Notes: generated from the sequence alone by a model not told the origin. 64,000 bases of DNA from Arenimonas daejeonensis (GCF_007993735.1 NZ_CP042453.1:1860001-1924000), one strand, 5' to 3'. Positions 37,518 to 52,208 are shown, counted from the first letter of the stretch. Made by a program: numbers and translations.

Positions 37518-38628
37518 GCGGAGGTCTCCTCGCCGCTCCCGTCGGCGAATCGCGCGGCGATGCGCCGGAACTCATCCTGGATGTCCAGGAAGGCATCCAG
37601 GATGTCGGGGTCGAAGTGGGTGCCGCGGCCCGCGACCAGGATCTCGACGGTTTCCTCGTGCGTCTTCGGCGGCTTGTACACCCGCTGGCTGATGAGGGCG
37701 TCATAGACGTCCGGCAGCGCCATCAGCCGGGCGGAGATCGGGATGTCGTCGCCGCGGGCGCCCTGGGGGTAGCCGGTGCCGTCCCATTTTTCCTGGTGGC
37801 CGTAGGCGATCTCCGCGGCCATGTCGAGGAAACCCGAATCGCCTTCGACGTCGCGCCGGGCCCGTTCGATCGCATCGCGACCAATCGTGGTGTGGGTCTT
37901 CATCACCTCGAATTCTTCCGGCGTCAGCTTGCCTTCCTTCAGCAGGATGCCGTCCGGAATGCCCACCTTGCCGATGTCGTGCAGGGGCGCGGACTTGAAC
38001 AGCAGGTCGATGTTGGCGTCCGTGAAGAACGCGCTGAAGCGCGGATGGTCCCTGAGCCGCGTGGCCAATGCCCTGACGTAGTGCTGGGTGCGCCGGATGT
38101 GGTTGCCGGTCTCGTTGTCGCGGGTTTCCGCCAGCGACGCCATGGCGCGGATCGTGACTTATGGATCGTCGAGACCTGGCGGGTCCGCCGGCGGACCTCC
38201 TGCTCGAGGAAGTCGTTCTGGCGCTGCAGGAAATCCCGCGCCGCCTTGAGCTGCAGGTGGTTGCGCACCCGCGCCTGCACGATCGAAGGGCTGATGGGCT
38301 TGGTGATGTAATCGACGGCGCCAAGGTCTAGCCCCTTGCGCTCGTCGTCCACGCCCGCCATGGCCGTCAGGAAGATGACCGGGATGCCGGCGGTGGCCTT
38401 GTCGGCCTGCAGCTGGCGCATCACTTCGTATCCGTCCATGCCGGGCATCATGATGTCCAGCAGGACCAGGTCCGGGGGCAGGGCGGAGCGGGCGATCTGC
38501 AGGCCACGCTCCCCGCCGGGCGCCAGCCGGACCTTGTAGTCGGCCCGCAGGACCTCGCTCATCAGGGCGAGGTTCTCCGGAGTGTCGTCCACGACCAGGA
38601 TGACCGGTTTCGAATCGACATCTGCCAT
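37514..38628 (-). CDS. Response regulator with HD-GYP domain (frame broken near 38156)
   Basis: About 371 aa. The N-terminal receiver has the acidic pair VVDD, phosphoacceptor Asp58 in LLDIMMPGMDG and Lys in TKP. A helical linker leads to an HD-GYP domain with HDIGKVGIPD, GHQEKWDGTGYP and the rest of the metal-site set, predicted to hydrolyse cyclic di-GMP. One C is missing at about 38156 (expected STIHKVTIRAMASLAETRD). GAGG precedes the ATG at 38628. It is the first gene of a two-gene operon with the hybrid kinase, which is therefore its likely phosphodonor (inference). Confidence 0.88.
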
Positions 38629-38839
38629 GGCGAGACCTCACGCGTGGGGTGCCCTGCGCTCCAACCGCAAGTCCACTGCGCTCTCCGCTTTTGGCAGGGG
38701 TTTCGCGAGGATCCGGGCTAGGTTGTCACGCGCCCCACGGGCCGACAAGTTGGCCCAATGGGCAACGGACCGGAGTGCGGGCCGGGTTTCCACACCGGCT
38801 CCATCGGGGCCGTCCCCGACAGCGACGACCCGGGTCAGG

Positions 38840-38869
38840 TTGCGCCGGCCGGGGCGGGGGCGGTATCAT
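38840..38869 (+). promoter_or_regulatory. Promoter for the rimP-nusA-infB operon
   Basis: TTGCGC (38840-38845), 18-base spacer, TATCAT (38864-38869). It has the same -35 hexamer and spacing as the initiator-tRNA promoter. The stretch 38629-38839, upstream of the HD-GYP gene, shows no clear feature. Confidence 0.65.
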
Positions 38870-39060
38870 CTGCGGCCACTGATTGGCTGGTTTGCCCGGA
38901 TTCGTGTCTTGCGACCGTCTCCGGACCCGCCACCTGCCAGTTCTGGCGTCAGGTCCCGCAAGGACCAGGCGCACAGGCTTTTCCCCGGCAGGCCCCTCGG
39001 GCCGGCCCGGGAAGCCGGAACCTGGATGTACCGGAAAAGGGCCTCACGGCCCTTTTTTGT
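38870..39060 (+). promoter_or_regulatory. rimP leader with intrinsic terminator (attenuator candidate)
   Basis: A leader of about 160 bases ends in AAAAGGGCC-TCAC-GGCCCTTTT (39035-39056) followed by further T, only 41 bases before the rimP start. A terminator between a promoter and its gene implies regulated read-through. Competing pairings are possible in the upstream GC-rich part (for example around 38980-39034). Rfam has a rimP-leader family; whether this belongs to it was not tested. Confidence 0.6.
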
Positions 39061-39100
39061 TTCCGAAATTCGAGATCGCGAAGGCGACAGGACCGAACCG

Positions 39101-39634
39101 ATGACCGGCAAGGCGACTGAAATCAGCGAGCTGCTCGCGCCCACCGTGGCCGCACTCGGGCTGGAACTGCTGGGCGTGGAATTCGCGCCCACCGGCAACA
39201 GCGCGATGCTGCGCCTGTACATCGACGCGCCTGGCCGCCTGGTCGGCATCGAGGACTGCGAAGCGGTGAGCCGCGAAGTGTCGGCGCAGCTGGACGTCGC
39301 CGACCCGATCGCGTCCGAGTACACGCTGGAGGTGTCCTCGCCGGGTATCGACCGCCCGCTGTTCACCGCGGAGCAGTTCGGCCGTTTCATCGGCGAACAG
39401 GCCAAGCTGACCCTGCGTCTGGCGCAGGACGGCCGCCGCCGTTTCATCGCCCGCATCACCGGCGTGGAAGGCGACGAGGTGCTGCTGGCGCACGAGGCCG
39501 GCGACATGCGCGTCGCGCACGACAATATCGAGAAGGCGCGCCTGGTCCCCGACCTGGTCGCCCTGGGCCTCGCGGCCCAGCCCAAGCCCACCGGTCCGGA
39601 CGGCAAGCGCCGCAAGACCAAGAAAGAATCCTGA
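39101..39634 (+). CDS. rimP: Ribosome maturation factor RimP
   Basis: Cytosolic factor for 30S maturation, intact at 177 aa. The N-terminal domain has LGVEF and the middle EDCEAVSREVSAQLD and YTLEVSSPGIDRPL, all family hallmarks; the C-terminal Sm-like domain ends in a Lys-rich tail. First gene of the rimP-nusA-infB-rbfA-truB cluster. Confidence 0.95.
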   Translation: MTGKATEISELLAPTVAALGLELLGVEFAPTGNSAMLRLYIDAPGRLVGIEDCEAVSREVSAQLDVADPIASEYTLEVSSPGIDRPLFTAEQFGRFIGEQAKLTLRLAQDGRRRFIARITGVEGDEVLLAHEAGDMRVAHDNIEKARLVPDLVALGLAAQPKPTGPDGKRRKTKKES

Positions 39635-39678
39635 TCAACCCTGGGGCGGCCGAGCCGCCTTGAACGGAGCTGGAAAAG

Positions 39679-41166
39679 ATGAGCAAGGAACTGTTGCTGG
39701 TGATGGAAGCGGTGGCCAACGAGAAGGGCGTGCCGCGCGCCGTGATCATCGAGGCGATGGAGGCCGCGCTGGCCTCGGCCGCCAAGAAGCGCTACCACGA
39801 GCAGGACGTGTCCGTGCGCGTGTCCATCAATCCGAAGGACGGCAGCTACGAGACCTTCCGCCGCTGGGAGGTCGTGGCCGACGACGTGGTGATGGAGTCG
39901 CCGGAGCGCCAGATCCGCCTGATGGACGCGGTGGACGAGAAGGAAGGCGCCGAAGTCGGCGACTTCGTCGAGCACCAGGTCGAGAACGCCGAGTTCGGCC
40001 GCATCGCCGCCCAGGCTGCCAAGCAGGTGATCGTGCAGCGCGTGCGCGAAGCCGAGCGCACCCAGGTGGTGGATGCCTGGCGCGACCGCATCGGCGAGCT
40101 GGTCAACGGCATCGTCAAGCGCGTCGAGCGTGGCAACGTCTACGTGGACCTGGGCGGCAACGCCGAGGCCTTCATTCCCAAGGACAAGGCCATCCCGCGC
40201 GACGTGCTGCGCCCGGGCGACCGCGTGCGCGGCTACCTGCTGGACGTGCGCGCCGAGACCCGCGGCCCGCAGCTGTTCATCAGCCGCACCGCACCGGAAT
40301 TCATGATCGAACTGTTCAAGCTCGAGGTGCCGGAAGTCGGCCAGGGCCTGGTCGAGATCAAGGCCGCCGCCCGCGACGCCGGCGACCGCGCCAAGATCGC
40401 CGTGCTGGCCCACGACCACCGCACCGACCCGATCGGCGCCTGCATCGGCATGCGCGGTTCGCGCGTGCAGGCGGTCTCGAACGAACTCAACGGCGAGCGC
40501 ATCGACATCGTGCTGTGGTCGGACAACCCGGCGCAGTTCGTCATCAACGCCATGGCCCCGGCCGAAGTGCAGTCGATCATCGTCGATGAGGAAAAGCACT
40601 CGATGGACCTCGCGGTCGCCGAGGACAAGCTCGCCCAGGCGATCGGCAAGGGCGGCCAGAACGTGCGCCTGGCCAGCCGCCTGACCGGCTGGCAGCTCAA
40701 CGTCATGACCCAGGACCAGGTGACTGCGAAGTCGGAGACCGAACAGGCCGCCGCGCGCCAGCTGTTCATGGACAAGCTGGAAGTCGACGAGGAAATCGCC
40801 GGCATCCTGGTGGCCGAAGGTTTCAGCACCGTCGAGGAAATCGCCTACGTGCCGGCCGCCGAGCTGCTGGCGGTCGAGGGCTTCGACGAGGACATCGTCG
40901 AGGAACTGCGCGCCCGCGCCCGCGACGCCCTGCTCACTGAGGCGCTGGCGGTCGAAGAGGAAATCGAGGAACACAAGCCGGCCGACGACCTGCTGTCCCT
41001 GGACGGCATGGACGAGACCCTGGCTTATGCCCTGGCCGCCCGCGGCGTGGTCACGCGCGACGACCTGGCCGAACTGGCCACCGACGAGCTGACCGACATG
41101 GACGACATGGACGACGAACGTGCCGCCAAGCTGATCATGGCGGCCCGCGCGCACTGGTTCGAATAA
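39679..41166 (+). CDS. nusA: Transcription termination/antitermination factor NusA
   Basis: RNA-polymerase elongation factor, 495 aa, intact. N-terminal polymerase-binding domain (about 1-130), S1 domain ([17 protein letters not shown]), two KH domains ([31 protein letters not shown]) and two acidic C-terminal repeats, as in other gammaproteobacteria. Confidence 0.96.
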   Translation: MSKELLLVMEAVANEKGVPRAVIIEAMEAALASAAKKRYHEQDVSVRVSINPKDGSYETFRRWEVVADDVVMESPERQIRLMDAVDEKEGAEVGDFVEHQVENAEFGRIAAQAAKQVIVQRVREAERTQVVDAWRDRIGELVNGIVKRVERGNVYVDLGGNAEAFIPKDKAIPRDVLRPGDRVRGYLLDVRAETRGPQLFISRTAPEFMIELFKLEVPEVGQGLVEIKAAARDAGDRAKIAVLAHDHRTDPIGACIGMRGSRVQAVSNELNGERIDIVLWSDNPAQFVINAMAPAEVQSIIVDEEKHSMDLAVAEDKLAQAIGKGGQNVRLASRLTGWQLNVMTQDQVTAKSETEQAAARQLFMDKLEVDEEIAGILVAEGFSTVEEIAYVPAAELLAVEGFDEDIVEELRARARDALLTEALAVEEEIEEHKPADDLLSLDGMDETLAYALAARGVVTRDDLAELATDELTDMDDMDDERAAKLIMAARAHWFE

Positions 41167-41251
41167 GCCGGCGTCACGCGGTTCGAGCGGCACGTTCTTC
41201 CCGGAAACACCACGCGCGCCACGGCGCGCAGCCCCAAGGAATCACCAACCA

Positions 41252-43911
<2,660 letters not shown>

Positions 43912-43926
43912 GGCGCGCCCGAACCC

Positions 43927-44289
43927 ATGGCGACCAAGAGCTTCCATCGCACCGACCGCGTCGCGGCCCAGCTGCGGCGCGACATCGGCCTGATCGTGCA
44001 CCAGGCGGTGCGCGACCATGGCCTGCCGTCGGTCAGCGTGTCCGACGTCGAGGTGACGCGCGATCTGGCCCACGCCAAGGTCTTCGTCACCGCGCTGCTG
44101 GCCGAACAGGGCCCGGCGGCGGTCAAGGCGCTCAAGGAACTGTCGCCCGAACTGCGTTACCAGCTCGGCCAGGCGGTGCGCATGCGCCACGTGCCCGAGA
44201 TCCACTTCTTCTACGACGATTCGGTCGACAAGGGCGAGCGCATCGAGAAGCTGCTGCGCGAGAACCCGCCCGGTCCTGCCGAAGACTGA
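43927..44289 (+). CDS. rbfA: Ribosome-binding factor A
   Basis: Small KH-fold 30S assembly factor of 120 aa, intact. [19 protein letters not shown] at the N terminus, the [18 protein letters not shown] strand pair and the C-terminal [19 protein letters not shown] motif are diagnostic. Confidence 0.95.
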   Translation: MATKSFHRTDRVAAQLRRDIGLIVHQAVRDHGLPSVSVSDVEVTRDLAHAKVFVTALLAEQGPAAVKALKELSPELRYQLGQAVRMRHVPEIHFFYDDSVDKGERIEKLLRENPPGPAED

Positions 44290-44298
44290 GGCCCGCCC

Positions 44299-45222
44299 GT
44301 GGGCCGCACGATCTTCCGCCCGCTCGACGGCATCCTGCTGCTGGACAAACCCGCGGGCCTGAGTTCCAACCAGGCCCTGCAGGACGTGCGCCGCCTGTTC
44401 CGTGCCGAAAAGGGCGGCCACACCGGCGCGCTCGACCCCCTGGCCACCGGCCTGCTGCCCCTGTGTTTCGGCGAAGCGACCAAGATCGCCGGCCTGCTGC
44501 TGGGCGGCCGCAAGGCCTACGAGGCCGAAGTGGTGCTGGGTCTCACCACCGACACCGACGACGCCGATGGCCTGCCGCTGCGCGAGCGCCCGGTTACGGC
44601 GCTGGACCGCGCCACGATCGAGGCGGCATTGCAGCCCTTCCTGGGCCGCATACGGCAGCGCCCGCCGATCTATTCCGCGCTCAAGCAGGGTGGCGAGCCG
44701 CTGTACGCCAAGGCCCGCCGCGGCGAGGTCATCGAGGTGCCCGAACGCGAGGTCGAGGTTGATGCCATCGAGCTGCTGTCCCTGGACGGCCCACGCCTGC
44801 GCCTGGCCGTAACCTGCGGCTCCGGCACCTATATCCGCAGCCTGGCCCGCGACCTGGGCGAAGTCCTGGGCTGCGGCGGGCACATCGCGGCCCTGCGCCG
44901 AACCTGGGTCGAACCGTTCCGGTCCCCGGACATGGCGACGATGGACCAGCTGCAGCAGCTGGCCATGGCGGGCGAGGCGGCCCTCGAGGCCCGGCTGCTG
45001 CCGGTCGAGGCCGGGCTGCTGTCACATTTCCCGGCCCTTGCGCTGGATCCGGACCAGGCGCGCCGACTGGGGCAGGGCCAGGTGCTGCCGATCACCGGCA
45101 TGGCCCCGGCCGAAACGATCAACATCACAGACCTGAACGGCCGGTCCCTCGGCCTGGGCGAGCTGCGTGAAGACGGTTCGCTGCGGCCGAAGAGGCTGTT
45201 CCGCTGGGCTTCGGCCCAGTAA
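44299..45222 (+). CDS. truB: tRNA pseudouridine(55) synthase
   Basis: Modifies U55 of the T loop in all tRNAs. The catalytic Asp lies in [24 protein letters not shown] and [12 protein letters not shown] are further signatures. GTG start at 44299, nine bases after rbfA; 307 aa, intact, with a C-terminal PUA-like region. Confidence 0.95.
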   Translation: MGRTIFRPLDGILLLDKPAGLSSNQALQDVRRLFRAEKGGHTGALDPLATGLLPLCFGEATKIAGLLLGGRKAYEAEVVLGLTTDTDDADGLPLRERPVTALDRATIEAALQPFLGRIRQRPPIYSALKQGGEPLYAKARRGEVIEVPEREVEVDAIELLSLDGPRLRLAVTCGSGTYIRSLARDLGEVLGCGGHIAALRRTWVEPFRSPDMATMDQLQQLAMAGEAALEARLLPVEAGLLSHFPALALDPDQARRLGQGQVLPITGMAPAETINITDLNGRSLGLGELREDGSLRPKRLFRWASAQ

Positions 45223-45236
45223 GACCTGCTAAAGCC

Positions 45237-45265
45237 TTGTCCGGAAAGGCCCGCTCGGCTACAAT
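45237..45265 (+). promoter_or_regulatory. Promoter of rpsO
   Basis: TTGTCC (45237-45242), 17-base spacer, TACAAT (45260-45265), about 100 bases before the rpsO start. Confidence 0.75.
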
Positions 45266-45366
45266 TTCGCGGCTTTCACGAGCACAACCCCAACCGGCGG
45301 GCCACGCGGTGCGGCGCCATTTCGGCTCCGTTCCTGCAGGCTGCGCATCACAAGGAAAAACAAACA

Positions 45367-45627
45367 ATGTCCATTGATTCCGCAAAGATCATCGAAGAGT
45401 TCAAGCGCGTCCCCAACGACACCGGTTCGCCGGAAGTCCAGGTGGCCCTGCTCTCCGCCCGCATCGACCAGCTGACCGACCACTTCAAGGCGCACAAGCA
45501 GGACCACCACTCCCGCCGCGGCCTGCTCAAGATGGTCAACCAGCGCCGTTCGCTGCTGGGCTACCTCAAGAAGAAAGACGCCGCGCGCTACCAGACGCTG
45601 ATCGAGCGCTTGGGCCTGCGCCGCTAA
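45367..45627 (+). CDS. rpsO: 30S ribosomal protein S15 (uS15)
   Basis: 86-aa protein that binds the central domain of 16S r[19 protein letters not shown] and the [15 protein letters not shown] block are the S15 signature. It has its own promoter and a roughly 100-base leader, where S15 autoregulation acts in E. coli; conservation of that mechanism here is not shown. Confidence 0.97.
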   Translation: MSIDSAKIIEEFKRVPNDTGSPEVQVALLSARIDQLTDHFKAHKQDHHSRRGLLKMVNQRRSLLGYLKKKDAARYQTLIERLGLRR

Positions 45628-45641
45628 GGCAAGCATCAAAG

Positions 45642-45665
45642 ACGCGGCGCAGAAATGCGCCGCGT
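45642..45665 (+). promoter_or_regulatory. Hairpin between rpsO and pnp
   Basis: ACGCGGCGCA-GAAA-TGCGCCGCGT, a perfect 10-bp stem with a GAAA tetraloop and no proper T run. In E. coli the same intergenic region carries the RNase III site through which PNPase controls its own mRNA; this hairpin is a positional counterpart. Confidence 0.6.
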
Positions 45666-45751
45666 TGCATTTGGGGACCCAGAAGGCCCCGGTGCACCAC
45701 CGTCGGGCAGGGTGCCCGCCGGACCGATTCCGCAGAGAGGACAACATCATC

Positions 45752-47851
<2,100 letters not shown>

Positions 47852-47877
47852 GCCCACGCTTCCCACGCAGGACACGG

Positions 47878-47902
47878 AAAAGCGGGCTTCGGCCCGCTTT
47901 TT
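47878..47902 (+). terminator. Rho-independent terminator of pnp
   Basis: AAAAGCGGGC-TTCG-GCCCGCTTTTT, a UUCG-loop stem with a T run, 27 bases after the pnp stop. Confidence 0.9.
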
Positions 47903-47948
47903 CTTTGCCCATTTGGCAGGGCCGGGGGCGGCGGGTAGGATCGGGCCC

Positions 47949-48560
47949 ATGTCCCGCCACTTCTCCATGCTGCGTGAATTCCACCTGGCCGACTGGTTCA
48001 CGCTGGGCAACGCCTTCTGCGGCACCGGGGCGATCTTCGCGGCCATGCGTTTCCTGCAGGACGGCCACGTGCCTTACCTGCTGTGGGGCATGGCGCTGAT
48101 CCCGCTGGCCTTCGTCTTCGACGCGCTCGATGGCCGCATCGCGCGTTCGCGCCACACCTCATCCACGCTCGGACGCGAACTCGATTCGCTGTCCGACGTG
48201 ATCTCCTTCGGCGTCGCACCCGCGGCCCTGGCCTATGCCTGCGGCATGCAGGGCGGCTGGGACTGGCTGGTGCTGTCCTACTTCGTCTGCTGCGGCGTCA
48301 GCCGGCTGGCGCGTTACAACGTCACCGCCGAGGCGCTGTCCGAGGGCGGCGACAAGGTGAAGTACTTCGAAGGAACGCCGATCCCGACCAGCCTGGCCCT
48401 GGTGGTGGTGCTGGCGATCGCCGCCTGGCAGGGCCGCATCGGCGACGGGCTGTGGCTGGGCAGCGTGGACCTGGGCTGGCAGCTGCACCCGCTGGTGCTG
48501 ATGTTCGCGCTGTCGGGATCGCTGATGATCAGCAAGACGCTGCACATCCCCAAGCCCTGA
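47949..48560 (+). CDS. pssA: CDP-diacylglycerol-serine O-phosphatidyltransferase (type II)
   Basis: Integral membrane enzyme making phosphatidylserine, the substrate of the Psd at 1058-1900. The CDP-alcohol phosphotransferase motif is complete (FDALDGRIAR, then LGRELDSLSDVISFG). Several membrane helices follow; 203 aa. CDP-alcohol enzymes are similar to one another, but the SDVISFGVAPA context fits PssA. Confidence 0.88.
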   Translation: MSRHFSMLREFHLADWFTLGNAFCGTGAIFAAMRFLQDGHVPYLLWGMALIPLAFVFDALDGRIARSRHTSSTLGRELDSLSDVISFGVAPAALAYACGMQGGWDWLVLSYFVCCGVSRLARYNVTAEALSEGGDKVKYFEGTPIPTSLALVVVLAIAAWQGRIGDGLWLGSVDLGWQLHPLVLMFALSGSLMISKTLHIPKP

Positions 48561-48576
48561 ACCAAGGAAGGAACCA

Positions 48577-48966
48577 CTACTGCAGCGCCACCGCCAGCTT
48601 CGGAAAGGCACGCAGGAGTCTGGCGTCCATGGTCGCCAGCCGGGTTCCGAGTTTCATCGCCAGGGCGGCGAACTCGCAGTCGTAGGCCGAGCAGTCGCTG
48701 TCCCGCACCAGTTCGAAGACGCTGAGCGAGTCCACTTCGTATTCCGCACCGGCGAGCAGTAGCTCGGCTTCGTGCTGTATGGCGTGGGCCTGCCCGAACG
48801 TCAGGCTGCCGCGTCGCAGGTATCCGGCCAGGATGTTGCGGAACTCGCTTCGCCACAGCAGCGGCGCCGCCCAGTCAGGGTCGCGCTGCAGCAAGGCCTC
48901 GGCCGCGGTGGTGTATTCGCCGGGCAGGTAGAGGTAGGCCAGGACGTTCGAATCCACGACGATCAT
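48577..48966 (-). CDS. PIN-domain toxin (VapC/FitB-like)
   Basis: A 129-aa PIN nuclease, expected to cleave RNA. All four acidic residues of the metal site are in place: Asp5 (MIVVDSN), Glu41 (RSEF), Asp96 (SAYDCEF) and Asp114 (ATMDARL). The start overlaps the antitoxin stop by four bases (48963-48966), the usual coupling in type II toxin-antitoxin pairs. Appears intact. Confidence 0.9.
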   Translation of the reverse strand: MIVVDSNVLAYLYLPGEYTTAAEALLQRDPDWAAPLLWRSEFRNILAGYLRRGSLTFGQAHAIQHEAELLLAGAEYEVDSLSVFELVRDSDCSAYDCEFAALAMKLGTRLATMDARLLRAFPKLAVALQ

Positions 48967-49208
48967 TTGCGCCCTTGCCGCTTCAGCGTGTTGATGTCCT
49001 GCGCGAGGAATTTCTCTTTGGACAGGTCCGCACGCAGCTTCCGCGCGCGTGCCAGTCGCTCGCCTGGCGGCACCCGGCTCGGCACCAGCACCGTCTCCAG
49101 GCACACGATCGCCTCGCTGTTGAGGCTGCGCCGGTTCATTTCGGCGGACCGCTTCAAGCGTTCGTAGACCTCGTCGGGGATGTTTTTCAGGGTCAATGTC
49201 GTGGACAT
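48963..49208 (-). CDS. Ribbon-helix-helix antitoxin (FitA-like)
   Basis: 81 aa. The N-terminal STTLTLKNIPDEVYERLKR with RRSLNSEAIVCLE is a FitA/Arc-type ribbon-helix-helix DNA-binding domain; the basic C-terminal half would wrap the toxin. TTGGAGG precedes the ATG at 49208. A perfect palindrome over its own promoter (49229-49245) is the likely operator. Confidence 0.88.
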   Translation of the reverse strand: MSTTLTLKNIPDEVYERLKRSAEMNRRSLNSEAIVCLETVLVPSRVPPGERLARARKLRADLSKEKFLAQDINTLKRQGRK

Positions 49209-49228
49209 GGCCGGCCTCCAACCAAAGT

Positions 49229-49263
49229 GGAACCATTATGGTTCCGGTGCTGGGGCGGGTCAA
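49229..49263 (-). promoter_or_regulatory. Promoter and operator of the toxin-antitoxin operon
   Basis: On the minus strand TTGACC (49263-49258), 17-base spacer, CATAAT (49240-49235). The -10 lies inside the perfect palindrome GGAACCATTATGGTTCC (49229-49245, 8-base arms around one T). Binding there would block the polymerase, the expected autoregulation for an RHH antitoxin. Confidence 0.8.
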
Positions 49264-49433
49264 TGTCGGAAGCTGGTCCGGTCATCTTCGGTCGCCATCC
49301 GGCCGCTGGACGTCGGATCGCGACTTCGTTTCGCGTAAGGAAACGCCCTGCACGGGTTGATTCTGGCTTCACTTCCTCAAGCCATCCTGCCCGCCAAGCG
49401 CCCAACGTGGCGGCGCGACTTCGGAGCAGGATC

Positions 49434-50511
49434 ATGTGGAAATTCGTTCGCTGGACGGCCGGGCTGCTGCTCGGCCTGGTGCTGGTGCTGGCGCTGGCCG
49501 GCTGGGCCTACGTGGAAAGCCTCGACCTGGAAACGGAACCCCGCGGCAACCCGGCCGCCACGGCCGCCGACCTCGCCTTCGTGCGCGAGGGCGTGCAGCA
49601 GAAGCGCGGCCGCATCCTGGCGGTGCTCAGCAGCACGGCGCGTTTCGACCAAGGGCGGCGCAAGGGCGGCTACGAACTGACCGAGCTCTCTCGGGCCTAC
49701 TGGGTGTTCATAGCCAATGGCTACGAAGTGGACCTCGCCAGCCCGCGCGGCGGCACGCCGCCGCAGGTGCTGGACGAGGACCTGATCGACGCAGATTACG
49801 CCTTCCTCAACGACCCGGCGGCCCAGGCCAAGCTGGCCGCCACGATTCCCCTGGCAGAAGTGGATCCCTCGCGCTACGACGCCGTGTACTTCGTCGGCGG
49901 CAAGGGCGCCATGTTCGATTTCCCCGGCAATGAAGACATCGCCCGGATCGTGCGCGACATCCAGCCCCGCGGCGTGGTCGGCGCGGTCTGCCACGGGCCG
50001 GCGGCCTTGCTCGACATCACCCTGGCCGACGGCACGCTGTTGCTGCAGGGGCGCCGCGTCACCGGCTTCAGCAATGCCGAGGAACTGTTCCTGATCGAGG
50101 ACGCGCGCACCGCCTTTCCCTTCCTGCTGCAGGAGGCGCTGGCGGCGCAGTCGGCGGGTTTCGTCGAAGGACCGATGTACCTCGACAACACCGTGGTGGA
50201 CGGCCGTCTGGTCACCGGCCAGAACCCCCTGGTCCACCTGGTCGGTGGCCGAAGCCATGGTGCGCGGGCTGGGCCACGAACCGGTCGCCCGCGAAACCAC
50301 CCGCGAGGAAACCAGCGTGGACCTGCTGGCGACCTACCACCGCGCCGGTCTCGAGCAGGCGCTGGCCGAAAAACAGGCCGCACCGCCCGGCAGCAAACAC
50401 CTGCTGCTGATGCACGCGCTGGTGTCCGCCATGCAGTGGCGCCTGGGCGAAGCCTGGGAACTGCAGCGGCTGGCCCGCGCGCAGGCGGCCGTCGTGGACG
50501 CGGAAGGCTAG
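49434..50511 (+). CDS. Membrane-anchored DJ-1/PfpI-family protein with C-terminal extension (frame broken at 50225-50229)
   Basis: About 358 aa. An N-terminal helix (about 8-27) anchors it; the domain faces the periplasm if it acts as a signal anchor. The DJ-1/PfpI domain (about 60-270) has the nucleophile elbow GAVCHGPAA (Cys186) and FVGGKGAMFDFP. After TGQNP the frame slips in CCCCC (one C too many; expected GQNPWSTWSVAEAMV). About 85 more residues, helical and without a match I recognise, follow (ETTREETSVDLL... to the stop). GGAGCAGGA precedes the ATG. Function unknown: chaperone, glyoxalase or hydrolase activities all occur in the family. Confidence 0.8.
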
Positions 50512-52208
50512 TCCTTCCAGTCCACGCCGTGCTCTTCGACGTAGGCGTCGACCGCGGCGCCGATGGTCGGGTGGAAGTTTGATTCGCCGAAGCGCTCCAG
50601 CAGCTCGAACTGCCGCAGCTTGTCCTTCACCGGATCCTTCATCTCGGCGAAGCGCAGTTCGACGCCCAGCTCGCGCAGCGCATGCACCAGCTCGACCAGC
50701 ATGTCGCCCGAGGTCACGTCGATGCTGGTGACCGGTTCGGCGGCCACGATTACGCGCTTGACCGGCGTGGGCGATCCGGCGACGGCTTCGAGCAGGCGCT
50801 GGTGGAACAGCTCGGCATTGGCGAAGAACAGCGGCGCATCCCAGCGGAACAGCACCAGCCCCGGCACCCGCCGCGCGTCCGGATAACGCTTCAGGTCATG
50901 GAAGCCGCGGATGCCCTCGGCCCGGCCCAGCACCGCGAAGTGCGGCCGCCAGCCATCCCACAGGAACTCCAGCACCGCCAGCACAATCGCCAGGCCGATG
51001 CCGGGGATCGCGCCGAACGCCGCCACCGCGGCGAAACACACGATCGACAGCCAGAACTCCCAGCGCTGGATGCGGAAGATGCGCCGCAGGTCCTTGAACT
51101 CGAACAAGCCGATCGCCGCCGCGATCACCACCGCGGCCAGCGCGCTGTTGGGCAGGTCCTGCAGCAGGTTGGGCGCCAGCACCAGCAGCAGGGCGACGGC
51201 GATGGCGCCGACCACGCCGGTCAGCTGAGTCCGGGATCCTGCGGCCTCGGCCACCGGCGTGCGCGAGGACGAGCTGCTGATCGGAAATCCCTGGAACAGG
51301 CCCGCCGCGAGATTGGCCGCGCCCAGGCCGATCATTTCCTGGTTCGGATCGACATGCGTGCGCGTCTTGGCTGCATAAGTGCGCGACAGCACGCTGGTGT
51401 CGGCGAACGCCACCATCGCCACCGCGCAGCCACCGATCACCACCTGCACCAGGTCGGTGTCGCTGATCCAGGGCAGCACGAAGGCGGGCAGGCCCTGCGG
51501 CAGCGGACCGAGCACCTTCAGGCCGGAACTGCCGTCGAGGTCGAACGCGGCCACCACGACCGTCGCCGCGACCACCGCGATCAGCAGGCCCGGGATCTTC
51601 TTCCACGGTTTGAGCAGCAGGATGATCGCCAGCGTGCCGGCACCGACCGCGAACGCGGTCCAGTTGGCCTGGCCATCGGCGATCGCGCCGAAGATGGCCA
51701 CCAGGTTGCGCACCGGACCGTCGCTTTCGATCGAAAAGCCGAACAGCTTCGGCAACTGGCTGATCAGCACGGTGAGCGCGATGCCGTTCATGTAGCCGTA
51801 GCGGATCGGCTTGGACAGCAGCTCGGTGACGAAGCCGAGCTTCAGCGCGCCGATCAGGATCAATACGCCGCCCGAGACCACGGCCATCATGCTGGCCAGG
51901 ATCACCGCACGGGCCGGGTCGCCGGCCGACAGCGGCAGCACCACGGCCAGGATCAGCGCCGCCAGCGCCGAATCCGGTCCCAGCACCAGGATCCGGCTCG
52001 GGCCGAACAGCGCATAGGCCAGCAGCGGCACGATGGTCGCGTACAGCCCGTAGATGCCCGGCACGCCGGAGGCGACGGCATAGGCGATGCCGACCGGCAC
52101 CAGCATCGTCGTCAGCACCAGGCCGGCCATCAGGTCCGGCAACAGCCAGGCGGCTTCGTAACGGCGCAGGACCTGCAGTCCGGGCAACCAGCGCAGCCAG
52201 CGGGCCAT
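50508..52208 (-). CDS. SulP-family anion transporter with STAS domain
   Basis: 566 aa and intact. The N-terminal SLC26/SulP transport domain begins with YEAAWLLPDLMAGLVLTTMLVPVGIAYA and GVPGIYGLYATIVP; about 10-14 membrane segments follow. The cytoplasmic STAS domain is at about 435-555 (RVIVAAEPVTSIDVTSGDML). Members carry sulphate, bicarbonate or dicarboxylates; the substrate is not readable here. The stop shares a CTAG with the convergent DJ-1 gene. A GC hairpin (52233-52251) lies upstream of its start. Confidence 0.9.
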   Translation of the reverse strand: MARWLRWLPGLQVLRRYEAAWLLPDLMAGLVLTTMLVPVGIAYAVASGVPGIYGLYATIVPLLAYALFGPSRILVLGPDSALAALILAVVLPLSAGDPARAVILASMMAVVSGGVLILIGALKLGFVTELLSKPIRYGYMNGIALTVLISQLPKLFGFSIESDGPVRNLVAIFGAIADGQANWTAFAVGAGTLAIILLLKPWKKIPGLLIAVVAATVVVAAFDLDGSSGLKVLGPLPQGLPAFVLPWISDTDLVQVVIGGCAVAMVAFADTSVLSRTYAAKTRTHVDPNQEMIGLGAANLAAGLFQGFPISSSSSRTPVAEAAGSRTQLTGVVGAIAVALLLVLAPNLLQDLPNSALAAVVIAAAIGLFEFKDLRRIFRIQRWEFWLSIVCFAAVAAFGAIPGIGLAIVLAVLEFLWDGWRPHFAVLGRAEGIRGFHDLKRYPDARRVPGLVLFRWDAPLFFANAELFHQRLLEAVAGSPTPVKRVIVAAEPVTSIDVTSGDMLVELVHALRELGVELRFAEMKDPVKDKLRQFELLERFGESNFHPTIGAAVDAYVEEHGVDWKD

